A DNA stretch of 64,000 nucleotides from Bacteroidales bacterium (GTDB taxonomy: Bacteria; Bacteroidota; Bacteroidia; Bacteroidales; UBA932). A model generated the notes under the pieces. That model worked only from the letters and a program-made list of their open reading frames with translations, was not told the DNA's origin and did not search any database. Below, one piece after another: positions 33,568-42,761 of the stretch (positions are counted from its first letter, which is position 1; the number at the start of each line of letters is the position of its first letter). Location: positions 62,001 through 126,000 of the forward strand of contig JAFTMS010000018.1 of the NCBI GenBank assembly GCA_017452265.1, in the 5' to 3' direction. The position numbers and the translations under genes were made by a program.

Positions 33568-33611
33568 CCCCCGCGTAGGGGGAGGGGCCCATGCTTGCAT
33601 GGGAGGGGGCC
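33568..33611. repeat. GC-rich double hairpin
   Basis: CCCCC-GCGTA-GGGGG (33568-33582) is followed by CCCATGC-TT-GCATGGG (33588-33603) with flanking G-runs. It lies in an otherwise AT-rich gap between rlmD and the phosphate cotransporter. It looks like a mobile intergenic repeat, but I see no second copy in the window. Confidence 0.5.
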
Positions 33612-33640
33612 AATGGAGCATTCAGTCAATAAATAAATAT

Positions 33641-33660
33641 AGCCCCGAAAGATTCGGGGC
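33641..33660 (-). terminator. Terminator of the Na/Pi cotransporter gene
   Basis: Stem GCCCCGAA (33642-33649) with TTCGGGGC (33653-33660); the minus strand continues with TATATTTATTTATTG, a weak U-rich tail, 27 bp after the stop codon. Confidence 0.6.
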
Positions 33661-33686
33661 CACAAAAATACGTATTTTCTTTATAA

Positions 33687-35450
33687 TTAAGAAACTTTCT
33701 GCTGGCTCTTGAGCAGAACCTGCGACACATTGATCATGAAGTCACCCATCTTCTCAAGCTCACTCACCACATCCATGTAATAAACGCTCGTCTGATAGTT
33801 CTTGCGCTCGTTCTCAATGCTTTCTATCTCCTCGTCACGGAGGTTGTTTCTCATCACATTAATCTGATCCTCAGCCGCATAAGCGTTGGCAATCTCATTA
33901 AGCCTGCCTTCTCCGGCAGCTGTCAGGTTCGCGATCATCACCGCATACGCATTGTCCACGAGATCCACAAAACCGTTGAGCTTCTTGACTGTTTCCGCAT
34001 CAAATGACTTCTTGTGGATGTTCCTGCGCGAAAGGATACGGCTGATTGATTCACCGGAATCTCCAAGCGACTCAAGCTCGCCGATGATCTTGTACATGGA
34101 CTTGATCTCCACCGAAGTCTTCTGGCTGATTTCACCTGCAGAAACAGCATTGAGGAATGTTGCGATCTCGTACTCTATACGGTCTGAAATCTCTTCATAC
34201 TTCACCAGCTTTGCACGCAGTTCCTCGAACTTGTCCGGATTCGTTTCATTGATGGCAGCCCTCACATAGCCGAGGCCGTTTCGTGAAATGTTCGCGAAAT
34301 GGATGATTTCAAGAGATGCCTGCTCTGTCGCCATCTCAGGTGTTGCAAGAGGACCAGCGCTGATGTACTTGAGTCTGAACGCCTCGTCCTCCTTGTTCTT
34401 TGATCCCTTGATCACGAAGCATACGATCTTCTCGATGACAGGGATGAACCATATGAGGATAAATGTATTTATGGTATTGAAGAGAGTGTGCAGCATAGAA
34501 AGGCCGTATAGGGCAGATGTCTGCGTAGCTGTCTGGATGACAGTTCCGTCAGCAGCCTTTTCCACAACCACAGCAAAATCGTCAGCGGCAGGATTCGGCA
34601 CACCGAAGACCGATGATGTGATGAATCCGATGAGCTTAAGGAAGTAAGGGAATGTTATAAGTGCCCATATCACACCGAAAACATTGAATACGGTGTGGGC
34701 GAGTGCCGCACGCTTTGCGGAAGTGTTTCCGACTGCCGCAGCAATGTTTGCCGTAATCGTTGTTCCGATGTTCTCACCGAGCACCATTGCACATGCCATG
34801 TCGAACCTGATCCAGCCCATGTTCAGCATGATGAGCGTAAGAGCCATCGTTGCACTTGAAGACTGAAGCACAAGCGTCAGTACAGTACCGAACACGAGGA
34901 ACATGAGCACAGAGCCGAAGCCGTGTCCCTGCCATCCCTGGATGAATGAAAGGACTTCAGGATTCTGGCCGAGATCCGGCACTGAGTTTTTCATCAGTGA
35001 AAGTCCGAGGAAAAGCAGCGAGAAGCCCACAATCAGCTCCGAAATGTTCCTGTTCTGGCTTTTCTTCGAAATCGAAAGAATGAATCCGAGGGCCATGAGA
35101 GGCACTGCGAGTATCGAGATGTCAGCCTTGAATCCGAGCCATGAAACGAGCCATGCCGTAACTGTCGTACCGATGTTCGCACCCATGATCACGCTGATGG
35201 CCTGGGCGAGGGTGAGAAGTCCGGCGTTCACGAAGCTGACCACCATGACCGTCGTGGCGCTTGAGGACTGTATCACCGAAGTGATTCCCAGACCCGTGAG
35301 TACGCCTTTGAACGGATTTGATGTCATTGAAGAAAGAAAGTTGCGAAGCTTGTCACCTGCCGCTTTCTGCAGACCTGAGCTCATGAGGTTCATTCCGTAG
35401 AGGAACATACCTAAGGCTCCAAGGAGAGTAAAAAGTTGTAATATACCCAT
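33687..35450 (-). CDS. Na+/phosphate cotransporter family protein with PhoU-like tail
   Basis: The 587-residue protein has about nine membrane helices in the N-terminal 370 residues, with the duplicated signature QSSSATTVMVVSF and QSSSATMALTLIM of the NptA/SLC34-type (YjbB) family, and a cytoplasmic C-terminal region of about 200 residues rich in helices, as in PhoU. The family couples Na+ flow to phosphate transport; E. coli YjbB exports phosphate. A possible -7 box (TATTTTTG, 35479-35486) lies before it. Confidence 0.92.
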   Translation of the reverse strand: MGILQLFTLLGALGMFLYGMNLMSSGLQKAAGDKLRNFLSSMTSNPFKGVLTGLGITSVIQSSSATTVMVVSFVNAGLLTLAQAISVIMGANIGTTVTAWLVSWLGFKADISILAVPLMALGFILSISKKSQNRNISELIVGFSLLFLGLSLMKNSVPDLGQNPEVLSFIQGWQGHGFGSVLMFLVFGTVLTLVLQSSSATMALTLIMLNMGWIRFDMACAMVLGENIGTTITANIAAAVGNTSAKRAALAHTVFNVFGVIWALITFPYFLKLIGFITSSVFGVPNPAADDFAVVVEKAADGTVIQTATQTSALYGLSMLHTLFNTINTFILIWFIPVIEKIVCFVIKGSKNKEDEAFRLKYISAGPLATPEMATEQASLEIIHFANISRNGLGYVRAAINETNPDKFEELRAKLVKYEEISDRIEYEIATFLNAVSAGEISQKTSVEIKSMYKIIGELESLGDSGESISRILSRRNIHKKSFDAETVKKLNGFVDLVDNAYAVMIANLTAAGEGRLNEIANAYAAEDQINVMRNNLRDEEIESIENERKNYQTSVYYMDVVSELEKMGDFMINVSQVLLKSQQKVS

Positions 35451-35478
35451 AGTTTATGTATGATGGTTTTTTCGGGCG

Positions 35479-35486
35479 CAAAAATA
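35479..35486 (-). promoter_or_regulatory. -7 element of the Na/Pi cotransporter gene
   Basis: The minus strand reads TATTTTTG, 29 bp before the ATG; there is no clear -33 box. Confidence 0.4.
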
Positions 35487-35546
35487 TAGCCTTTGCTCCA
35501 AAGTGTCTTTCCGAATTGTGTTAATTTTTTGTTACAATTTACACAA

Positions 35547-36551
35547 TCATGCCATCTGAGTGCTCAGAAGATACCATGTATATCCGACGAATCCGGCAAA
35601 CATCACGAGGCCTGCAAGCCTGTTGATTTTTCCACCTGCAACGAGCGCTGCCTTTCCGTTGTTACGCGATATGCTGAATCCAAGCAGAAGCGGAACCACG
35701 GCGGCAATGATCATCACGATGTAGTCCACGGATGTGATACCCGCTGATGTGAGCGGCATCACCTGTGAACTGAGACCGAGGATCCATGTGATGTTGAAGA
35801 TGTTGGAACCGACGATGTTTCCGAGCGCAAGCTGAGTGTTCTTCTTGAAGGCAGCAGCAAGGGATGCGGCGAGTTCCGGCAGGGAAGTGCCGCAGGCGAT
35901 GAGTGTCAGCGAGATGAATGCATCGTTCACGCCGAAAGACTTCGCGATGAGCACGGCATTGTCAATAAAGAAGTCGCAGCTTGTGATGAGCACCGCAAGA
36001 CCGCCGGTCACCTTGAAGATAGCCAGCCAGAGGGGAGTCTTGACTTTCTCTGCGGCTTCCTCCTGTTTCATGACCGGAGCGTTTGCGGACTTCTTTCTGT
36101 CACGATAGAACGAGTACCACATATAAAGTGCAAACATGCACAGGAGAACGATTCCGTCGATCCTGCCGATTGTTGCTGCGGTTCCGTTGAAGAAGTTGAG
36201 TGCCAGCACGGTAAGGAGAACCGATACGAAGATGCAGAACGGAATCTCGAACTTCATGTTGTTCCTGTCGATGGCGATAGGGAAGAATACGGCCGTCAGT
36301 CCGAGGATAGCCAAGACATTGAAGATGTTTGAGCCTACCACATTGCCTATAGCCACGTCAGCATTGCCCTGAAGTGCTCCTATGAAACTCACGACAAGCT
36401 CGGGCATGGATGTGCCTACACCCACGATGGCTGCACCGATCACAAAATCAGAAACCTTGTATTTTTTCGCTATCGAAACCGCTCCGGCCACGAGATAGTC
36501 CGCTCCGAATACGATTCCGACGAGCGATATCAAAAGGATTACGTATTCCAT
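35547..36551 (-). CDS. CaCA-family Na+/Ca2+ exchanger, second copy
   Basis: The 334-residue membrane protein has two alpha repeats, GVGTSMPELVVSFIGAL with GNVVGSNIFN and ACGTSLPELAASLAAAF with GNIVGSNIFN. It is clearly paralogous to the protein at 29636, but has a longer charged loop between the halves (DRKKSANAPVMKQEEAAEK). The ATG at 36551 shares one base with the stop codon of the upstream small membrane protein, so the two are coupled. Confidence 0.92.
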   Translation of the reverse strand: MEYVILLISLVGIVFGADYLVAGAVSIAKKYKVSDFVIGAAIVGVGTSMPELVVSFIGALQGNADVAIGNVVGSNIFNVLAILGLTAVFFPIAIDRNNMKFEIPFCIFVSVLLTVLALNFFNGTAATIGRIDGIVLLCMFALYMWYSFYRDRKKSANAPVMKQEEAAEKVKTPLWLAIFKVTGGLAVLITSCDFFIDNAVLIAKSFGVNDAFISLTLIACGTSLPELAASLAAAFKKNTQLALGNIVGSNIFNITWILGLSSQVMPLTSAGITSVDYIVMIIAAVVPLLLGFSISRNNGKAALVAGGKINRLAGLVMFAGFVGYTWYLLSTQMA

Positions 36552-37000
36552 TACTTGCCGATAAGTTTAGAGGCTTTGGCCAGTTCGTATTCGTAAACCT
36601 CTGAGCAAGGCTCATATTTATAAGGTATATATTCGAAGAGCTGGAGATATGCCTTTCCGGCAGACTTGCTGTGATATATGTCAAGACGCACGGCATTTCC
36701 CTTGTCTTCCTTTGAAAGGTCGAGCTTGTCGGATCCGGCCTCGAGCATTTCCTTGATGTCAGCATGCATGTCCTGTGAGAAGTAACGCTCTATCTTACAA
36801 TATTTTGCACCGCTTCCAACTTCCTTATATCCTGTCTTGAGGATGAGAAGAAGGATGATTCCTGCGAAGATCATGAAGAAGCCGCAGATGTTTACCGGCG
36901 TCGATGTCGGCAGCGCTACAAGGATGCAGCCTGCGATGATGAGTGTCAATGTGATCACAATATCTTTGGTAGAGCGTACTCTGATGAATTCTTTTTCCAT
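36551..37000 (-). CDS. Hypothetical small membrane protein
   Basis: The 149-residue protein has two adjacent membrane helices (about 13-30 and 34-54) and a soluble C-terminal domain of about 90 residues (YFSQDMHADIKEMLEAG..., LDIYHSKSAGKAYLQLFEYIPY). I recognise no family. The one-base overlap with the exchanger gene suggests it may modulate or assist the exchanger. Confidence 0.75.
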   Translation of the reverse strand: MEKEFIRVRSTKDIVITLTLIIAGCILVALPTSTPVNICGFFMIFAGIILLLILKTGYKEVGSGAKYCKIERYFSQDMHADIKEMLEAGSDKLDLSKEDKGNAVRLDIYHSKSAGKAYLQLFEYIPYKYEPCSEVYEYELAKASKLIGK

Positions 37001-37044
37001 AATGTTTTGATTTTTAGTTGTTTATATATATACAAGACACATCG

Positions 37045-37092
37045 GACATTCTTTATGTCCGTGCGCTGAAAGATTGCCGGAAGAGACCGGCG
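37045..37092. other. Two small hairpins after the 37111 gene
   Basis: GGACAT-TCTTT-ATGTCC (about 37045-37061) and GCCGG-AAGAGA-CCGGC (about 37077-37092) lie between two minus-strand genes. They may form a terminator region, but no clear U-run is present. Confidence 0.4.
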
Positions 37093-37110
37093 CGGGCATT
37101 ATGGAGTAGT

Positions 37111-37515
37111 CTAAATCACTAATTTTCCGAGACTTATCAGATGATGTATGGTTTCCGAAAGCCCGGAAGGGTAGTGTCTCAATGAATTAAGTGATGATAT
37201 TATTGTCCTTTGATCCAGAATTCTGCCTGACTTGACGACTGTGCAGGCATAACCTCCTGAATTGCTGTTCCTTTTTGTTGTCGGCAATGTCCTGCCTGTC
37301 GCAGTGAAGCTTGTCGGTCTCGGCGGACTGACTGCTGTATCGCTTTCGCAGAGCCAGGTTCCGCAGCATGACTGTATGTCGATTGTCTCCGCTTTTTTTG
37401 CGAAATCCCGCAGTTCCCGATGTGTGGCTTCATCTGATGCATACGATTTATCGGCCCACGTCAATGCAACGATGCAGGCACAGAAGAGCGCGTATATGAG
37501 AAACCTTCTCCTCAT
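37111..37515 (-). CDS. Hypothetical secreted protein
   Basis: The 134-residue protein has a signal peptide (MRRRFLIYALFCACIVALTWA, cleavage near KSYAS), a pair of cysteines (SCCGTWLC) and a serine/threonine-rich middle. No family is recognised. The start is the ATG at 37515, behind the promoter CTTG-N20-TAATTTTG (37533-37564), which supports the gene being real. Expected location: periplasm or outside. Confidence 0.6.
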   Translation of the reverse strand: MRRRFLIYALFCACIVALTWADKSYASDEATHRELRDFAKKAETIDIQSCCGTWLCESDTAVSPPRPTSFTATGRTLPTTKRNSNSGGYACTVVKSGRILDQRTIISSLNSLRHYPSGLSETIHHLISLGKLVI

Positions 37516-37532
37516 CAATCTGATTACAGTTG

Positions 37533-37564
37533 CAAAATTAGCACTTTAAATTATCATTCGCAAG
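37533..37564 (-). promoter_or_regulatory. Promoter of the secreted-protein gene
   Basis: Minus strand: CTTG (complement of 37561-37564), 20-nt spacer, TAATTTTG (complement of 37533-37540), 18 bp before the ATG. Confidence 0.6.
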
Positions 37565-37635
37565 ATACTTCTGTTCGCATGTTAACATAATGTGCATTGT
37601 ATAACAAAAATCGGTAGCAAAAAAGGGGCGGAAAT

Positions 37636-37666
37636 TTTCATAATTTACTGCAATTGATTACTTTTG
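37636..37666 (+). promoter_or_regulatory. Promoter of the lipoprotein/DUF5723 pair
   Basis: TTTC (37636-37639), 19-nt spacer, TACTTTTG (37659-37666); the ATG at 37688 follows 21 bp later. Confidence 0.7.
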
Positions 37667-37687
37667 CGGGATAAAACCTTATTATTT

Positions 37688-39460
37688 ATGAACGGACTGT
37701 TATTTCGACGCCGTTTCGTGGCGTCAGCCGTCGGAATCTCAATTCTTGCTTTCGCAGCATGTACCAATGAGGAGTACGACCTTGAAGAACTTGACACGAA
37801 TATCACTCTGCTGAAGGATGTGGAAATGCCTTTGGGAGACATCGCCGAAGGAATCAGGCTGGACGAGATACTGGATCTCGGGGAAAGCCGGACATTCATT
37901 ACTGAAGACGGATCAGGTAACCTTTCATTCAGCTATTATCCTGAAGATGCATATTCGATGAGCTTCATTGTTCCTGAGCTCGATCTGGCGGGAAACGCAT
38001 TGTCAGACGGCTATGTGACCTACGCATTCCCTGAAGTGACTATCGCTTATGCGGGAACTGTCATATCAGATGATATCAGGCTGGACATGCCTGAAACCAT
38101 GGAATACGAGATCAGCATCGACAACGAGGAGCTTCCGAAGGAAATCAAGGACATCAGTAGAGTCGAATTCGAAAGCGTCGTGATGCTTGAACTCGGATTT
38201 GAGGCTACGACAGGCTGCCCTATCGGAGAAATCGACCTCTGCAAGGGTGCCACGCTCGTTTTCCCTGAATGGATGGAGATTTCGGAACTGACAAGCCTCT
38301 TCACACAGTCGGAGGACGGGCACAGCTTCACGCTTGATGAGGACATGGTGCTGGGCATCGGTGAGAACAAGGAGACTGACGTGGTGATGTTCGACCTTGT
38401 TGCCATAGATTTCGAGAAGATTCCTGAAGGACAGGGCATCAAGGACGGCAAGCTTCATATCGATGCAGTCGTGACTTTCGATGCAGACCTCAAGATTCCA
38501 GGCAGCAGAATTTCTTCCAACGGAACATTCTCACCAGTATTCTTCACTTCGCTGAGCATAGGTGAACTCTCTGTCACAAAGGTAATTGCCGACATCGACG
38601 TGGACATTGACCAGAATCTTGCAGACCTTAGCCTTGAGGGTCTTCCGGAGTTCCTCATGAACGATGAGAACGTGCTTGATTTCACTGATGCACGCGTAGA
38701 CCTTTCTTTCCATAACAAGACTCCCCTTTCGGGCAGCTTCAGCATAGACATAAAGACATCTTCAGCCACGGAAGAAATAGCAAAAGTCAGGCTCGCGACT
38801 CCGCAGTTCGCCGCTTCAGACAATGACGGGCAGACCTACCGATGGTCTTTCGCTGAAAAGGAAAGCATTGTCCCTGAGGGATATTCATATGTAAATACAG
38901 CAGGACTCAACGGACTGCTTGCACGGATTCCTGAACGTATCTCATTCGAGAACTTCGAATTCAACGAGACTTCCGAATACATCGAAATCGTTCCGGGAGC
39001 GAAGTATGAGGGTGTGATTTCATACGGCATCAGCGCTCCCCTTGCGTTCGGTGAGAACCTGAAGCTCTCGTTTGACATGGATGTAGAGAATCTCGGCGTC
39101 AAGCTTGAGGATATGACGGTGAAGTCGGCAGTGCTGTCGCTGGACATGACAAGCACGATTCCTCTCGGATTCACGCTAGCCGCCCAGGCGCTTGACAAGG
39201 ACGGCAACATAATTCCGGGCATCACTCTCGTACTTGCAGATTCGGCCCTTGCCGCAGGCTCGCTGGATTCTCCGCAGACCACATCACTCAGTCTTGAACT
39301 GAAGAATGAGGCGGACGAGCTTGCGTTCGACGGCATCAGACTCACCCTCAAGGCAGTCGGAAGCAGCGCTCATGCAGGCACGGCACTCAATATGAATCAG
39401 GGACTTGAACTCAAGAATATGGTCCTCAAGCTTCCTGACGGCATCTCGACAGAGCTTTAA
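37688..39460 (+). CDS. Large surface or periplasmic lipoprotein, unknown function
   Basis: The 590-residue protein has a lipoprotein signal with Cys25 (SILAFAAC) followed by TNEEYDLEELD, an acidic stretch that resembles the lipoprotein export signal of Bacteroidota surface lipoproteins. The rest is predicted all-beta, acidic, with repeated segments such as SLELKNEADELAFDGIRLTL. I recognise no enzyme motif. The ATG at 37688 fits the promoter at 37636-37666. It is followed after 32 bp by a DUF5723 barrel, and the two probably act together at the outer membrane. Confidence 0.82.
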   Translation: MNGLLFRRRFVASAVGISILAFAACTNEEYDLEELDTNITLLKDVEMPLGDIAEGIRLDEILDLGESRTFITEDGSGNLSFSYYPEDAYSMSFIVPELDLAGNALSDGYVTYAFPEVTIAYAGTVISDDIRLDMPETMEYEISIDNEELPKEIKDISRVEFESVVMLELGFEATTGCPIGEIDLCKGATLVFPEWMEISELTSLFTQSEDGHSFTLDEDMVLGIGENKETDVVMFDLVAIDFEKIPEGQGIKDGKLHIDAVVTFDADLKIPGSRISSNGTFSPVFFTSLSIGELSVTKVIADIDVDIDQNLADLSLEGLPEFLMNDENVLDFTDARVDLSFHNKTPLSGSFSIDIKTSSATEEIAKVRLATPQFAASDNDGQTYRWSFAEKESIVPEGYSYVNTAGLNGLLARIPERISFENFEFNETSEYIEIVPGAKYEGVISYGISAPLAFGENLKLSFDMDVENLGVKLEDMTVKSAVLSLDMTSTIPLGFTLAAQALDKDGNIIPGITLVLADSALAAGSLDSPQTTSLSLELKNEADELAFDGIRLTLKAVGSSAHAGTALNMNQGLELKNMVLKLPDGISTEL

Positions 39461-39492
39461 TCTGATGTGTAACTTCTAATCGAACCAAAGAA

Positions 39493-40947
39493 ATGAAAAA
39501 GATATCATATATGATTATGGCTGCTGCAATGATGCTTGGTCTTGGAGTCACCGCATCCGCACAGCAGAATCTCAGGTCCGGATATTTTCTTGACGGATAC
39601 ACCTATAAATATAAGATGAACCCGTCGGCTCAGGGTGAGCGCGGTTTCTTCGCGATTCCTGTCCTCGGCAACCTGAGCATCGGTCTTGAAAGCAACCTTG
39701 CCCTTTCGAACTTCGTGTATCCGGGTGAGAACGGCCCGGTGACTTTCCTTCATCCGAGTGTTTCCGACGCAACCTTCCTTGACGGCCTGAAGGATTATTC
39801 GGAGATAAACGCGAACATCAACACAAGCATACTTGCAGCAGGTTTCCGCATCGGAAAGAGCTATCACACGGTGGACCTCTCCTTGAGGACCGACATCGGC
39901 ACCGCCCTGCCTAAGGACATGTTCCGCTTCATGAAGGTCGGCGCTTCAGACGGCAATACGATGTACAATTTCAGTAATATCGCTGCAAAGGCTGACGCCC
40001 GCCTTGAACTGGCATACGGATATTCACGTCCGATCACATGGTGGCTTACAGCAGGTGCACGTGTGAAGCTCCTCATGGGACTTGCAAAGGCTGATATGTG
40101 CCTTGACGAGATGAACCTTGCTTTGAATGCAGATGCCTGGACGGTGAAGGCAAGCGGAGAGCTTGCACTATCCGCACCGGTCACGATTCCGACAAAGGCA
40201 GAATCTGCCGACCCGGCATCATATACATACAGTCCCGATGCCCTCGACTGGTCGAACATAGGGCTTCCGAGCACATCGGAGCTTCTGTCCATCATCAAGA
40301 ATCCGAGCAATTTCGGTGCAGCCATAGACCTCGGCCTCACTGCATATTTCCTTGACTATTTCACTGCTTCAGCTTCAATCCTCGACCTCGGATTCATGAA
40401 ATGGAACAATGCGATGACGGCTGCCACTCCAACGACTTCATGGACATTCGACGGATTCAAGGATCTGGGAGTCGAAGGCGGTGAATCCATCGGGAACCAG
40501 CTTTCAGGTATGGGTGAGGAACTTCTGAACTCATTCAATTTCCAGAAGACTTCTGAGGCTGCAGCCGAGACATCAAGACTTGCCATGACACTTCATGTGG
40601 GTCTGGAGGCGAGAATGCCTTTCTATGAAAGACTTTCGTTCGGCATACTCGGAACAAGACGCTTCGACGGCAACTTCTCATGGACAGAAGGCCGTGTGGC
40701 AGCAAATATAGCGCCTGTAAACTGGCTGTCCGCAACAGCAAACTATGCGGTTTCGGACTTCGGACATTCGGTAGGAGCTGCTTTGAACCTTCATACATCC
40801 TTCATCACATTGTTCGTGGGAACGGACTCGCTGCTTCCGTTCTCGAATGTCACTCCTCAGTTCATTCCGATCGACAGCTGGAATACCAATGTGACGGTGG
40901 GCCTCAATCTTGCCTTAGGCAAGTACAACGGCAGGTTCAGCGACTAA
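39493..40947 (+). CDS. DUF5723 family outer-membrane protein
   Basis: The 484-residue protein has a signal peptide (about 1-23, ending VTASA) and the DUF5723 pattern: QQNLRSGYFLDGYTYKYKMNPS near the mature N-terminus (residues 24-45), repeated amphipathic strands, and a C-terminal GLNLALGKYNGRF ending. Members are predicted beta-barrel or barrel-associated proteins of Bacteroidota with unknown function. Its partner lipoprotein lies immediately upstream. The last four bases overlap the convergent DUF1963-like gene. Confidence 0.85.
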   Translation: MKKISYMIMAAAMMLGLGVTASAQQNLRSGYFLDGYTYKYKMNPSAQGERGFFAIPVLGNLSIGLESNLALSNFVYPGENGPVTFLHPSVSDATFLDGLKDYSEINANINTSILAAGFRIGKSYHTVDLSLRTDIGTALPKDMFRFMKVGASDGNTMYNFSNIAAKADARLELAYGYSRPITWWLTAGARVKLLMGLAKADMCLDEMNLALNADAWTVKASGELALSAPVTIPTKAESADPASYTYSPDALDWSNIGLPSTSELLSIIKNPSNFGAAIDLGLTAYFLDYFTASASILDLGFMKWNNAMTAATPTTSWTFDGFKDLGVEGGESIGNQLSGMGEELLNSFNFQKTSEAAAETSRLAMTLHVGLEARMPFYERLSFGILGTRRFDGNFSWTEGRVAANIAPVNWLSATANYAVSDFGHSVGAALNLHTSFITLFVGTDSLLPFSNVTPQFIPIDSWNTNVTVGLNLALGKYNGRFSD

Positions 40948-41567
40948 AGAAAGGCCTTCGACCTCTTCCAGTTTCCGAACCCGAGGTCGGATTCCTTGAT
41001 CATGATATTCAGGACTTGGTTTTCAAAATCAAGTCCTGAAATTTTATCTGAAGCAATCTGAAGGAGGTTCAGCATGTCAGTATACTGACTACGTACGGTT
41101 TCACGTGAGGGAAGCCCGAGAAGCTTGGTGCAGTCCGCATCTTCTTCACATTCTGAAAATACTATCTCCAGTTCGCGGTCCGTCAGCGCCTGATCGTCAT
41201 CGTCCACCAGCATACATGTCTGGAAAGTCTCGAAATTGATGCTTTTCGCATATTTGACCATGACCGTCCCTTTCGGCCACTCGCCTGCCCCGTTCTCTGA
41301 CGGAGAATCATAGCCGAGCCATCTGTCGACAGCTGCAAAGAAATACAGCATACCCTCATGAGGCAGCCTTCCTTCCGGGTCGTACGGGGCAATGTCCTCG
41401 CAGTTTATCTGGCAGATGAATGTGAGCGGATAGTCGAAGGTCTCGCCGTCCTCCGTCACCTGCATTGTGGGGTACTGCATGTTTTCCGGCATGTCCGGGT
41501 CTCCCCACCATTTGCTGCCGCAGAAAAGTATTCTTTCAGTCTGTTGAAGTGTCAGTTTGATTGCCAT
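40944..41567 (-). CDS. DUF1963 (YwqG-like) protein
   Basis: The 207-residue soluble protein fits the YwqG/DUF1963 family: FCGSKWWGDPDMPENMQYPT, LTFICQINCEDIAPYDPEGRLP and GMLYFFAAVDRW are the family's conserved blocks. Function is unknown; family members often occur as single genes or with toxin-antitoxin-like loci. No partner is visible here. Its end overlaps the convergent DUF5723 gene. Confidence 0.75.
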   Translation of the reverse strand: MAIKLTLQQTERILFCGSKWWGDPDMPENMQYPTMQVTEDGETFDYPLTFICQINCEDIAPYDPEGRLPHEGMLYFFAAVDRWLGYDSPSENGAGEWPKGTVMVKYAKSINFETFQTCMLVDDDDQALTDRELEIVFSECEEDADCTKLLGLPSRETVRSQYTDMLNLLQIASDKISGLDFENQVLNIMIKESDLGFGNWKRSKAFL

Positions 41568-41580
41568 ATATACCTGATTG

Positions 41581-42201
41581 TTAAAAGCTTATTCCCATTC
41601 CGACAGAAAATGCACCGACATAGGCATTGTTCCTGTTCGTCCTTTTCAGAGATATCCTCACTCCGTCATGGATGACAGGAGGATGCGTGTATGTGATTCT
41701 TGCTGAAAGGAGAAAGTCCAGCTTGACGCTGCTGCTCAATGAAATCCTGTAGCCTCCGCCTATCTTGCCGACGAGTATCTCCTGCGGTTCCTTCTTGATG
41801 CATAAGCCGCTTCCGAGATCCACGAACGTGAACCATCGGTCCTTCAGAGGGTCATCGCCGAAATACCGTGTTCCGCGCAGACTCACAGGAATGACCTTGT
41901 GGATGTCGTGAACACCGGCATATCCTATATACATGGACACGTTCCAGTATTCGTTGAAATCGTATCCGCCGTGGATGTAGACGTCCGCGTTGCTGTAATA
42001 CAGGAATTCGTTTCCCCTTTCGTCTTCCCTGTAGCCGTCAGGAGAGAAATAGTTGTAGTGGAAGCCGGACTGCCATGTGGCTACATAGCCCCATTCAGCA
42101 CCGAACGTGAGCCTTCCGAGCCCCCGCGCGAAATCTTCCTGAGCCATGACCCTGACGCTGAAGAGGCTGATGCATAGCAATATGACAGCTGTTCTTCTCA
42201 T
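41581..42201 (-). CDS. Small outer-membrane beta-barrel-like protein
   Basis: The 206-residue protein has a signal peptide (MRRTAVILLCISLFSVRVMA) and alternating aromatic strands, ending in VGAFSVGMGISF, a C-terminal aromatic residue typical of barrels. The ATG at 42201 follows the stop of the next barrel gene by 5 bp; a longer frame upstream overlaps that gene and is rejected. Its function is unknown. The tandem with the gene at 42207 suggests duplication or a pair. Confidence 0.72.
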   Translation of the reverse strand: MRRTAVILLCISLFSVRVMAQEDFARGLGRLTFGAEWGYVATWQSGFHYNYFSPDGYREDERGNEFLYYSNADVYIHGGYDFNEYWNVSMYIGYAGVHDIHKVIPVSLRGTRYFGDDPLKDRWFTFVDLGSGLCIKKEPQEILVGKIGGGYRISLSSSVKLDFLLSARITYTHPPVIHDGVRISLKRTNRNNAYVGAFSVGMGISF

Positions 42202-42206
42202 TCCAC

Positions 42207-42752
42207 CTAAAAACTGTACTTTATACCGATTTCCGGGACGAGGCCGTATATGAGTCCGTTCCTGTATAACCTCGTTCCGATGGATTCGTCGAGACGGACT
42301 ATGTGCTGGCCGAAGACCGGAGCAATGCTTGCGGAGACGGTCACTCCCCTTGCGAAAAGGCATTCCACACCTACCTTTCCCTTCAGACCGAACAATGCGC
42401 CCGTCTGTGTCCTGTAGTCCCGGCCGAAACCGGCTGCAATTCCGGGACCGGCGAATAGCCTGACCGTTTCCCCGTCATGCGACGTCCATTCCTTCAGAAT
42501 CATGTTCCACGTGAACGACACCGACGCCCCCGGCCGCTCTTCCCTGCCGTTGAACATCTCCCCCGTCTCCGCCTTCAGGCATATCTCGACGAAGTTTCCA
42601 CGTCCGTCCACGGTGTGTTCGTATGCGAGAGCGATTCCGCTGTAGCACCAGTCGACGCCGACAGATTTAGGCTGGGCATATGCAGCACCCATCCATAGGA
42701 CGGCCGCCAACAGTGTCACCGGCAGCCTGTATCTGTCGTTTCCGGTCATCAT
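42207..42752 (-). CDS. Small outer-membrane beta-barrel-like protein
   Basis: The 181-residue protein has a signal peptide ending near AAYA|QPKSVGVDW, an OmpW/porin-like strand pattern and a C-terminal phenylalanine (EIGIKYSF). It lies 9 bp after pyruvate kinase on the same strand, so pyk and the two barrels may be co-transcribed. Function unknown. Confidence 0.72.
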   Translation of the reverse strand: MMTGNDRYRLPVTLLAAVLWMGAAYAQPKSVGVDWCYSGIALAYEHTVDGRGNFVEICLKAETGEMFNGREERPGASVSFTWNMILKEWTSHDGETVRLFAGPGIAAGFGRDYRTQTGALFGLKGKVGVECLFARGVTVSASIAPVFGQHIVRLDESIGTRLYRNGLIYGLVPEIGIKYSF

Positions 42753-42761
42753 CAGTCAATC

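Noticed and set aside
41581-42363. A longer 260-residue version of the small barrel
   Set aside because: The extra 54 residues overlap the neighbouring barrel gene and lack a signal peptide; the ATG at 42201 gives a proper one.
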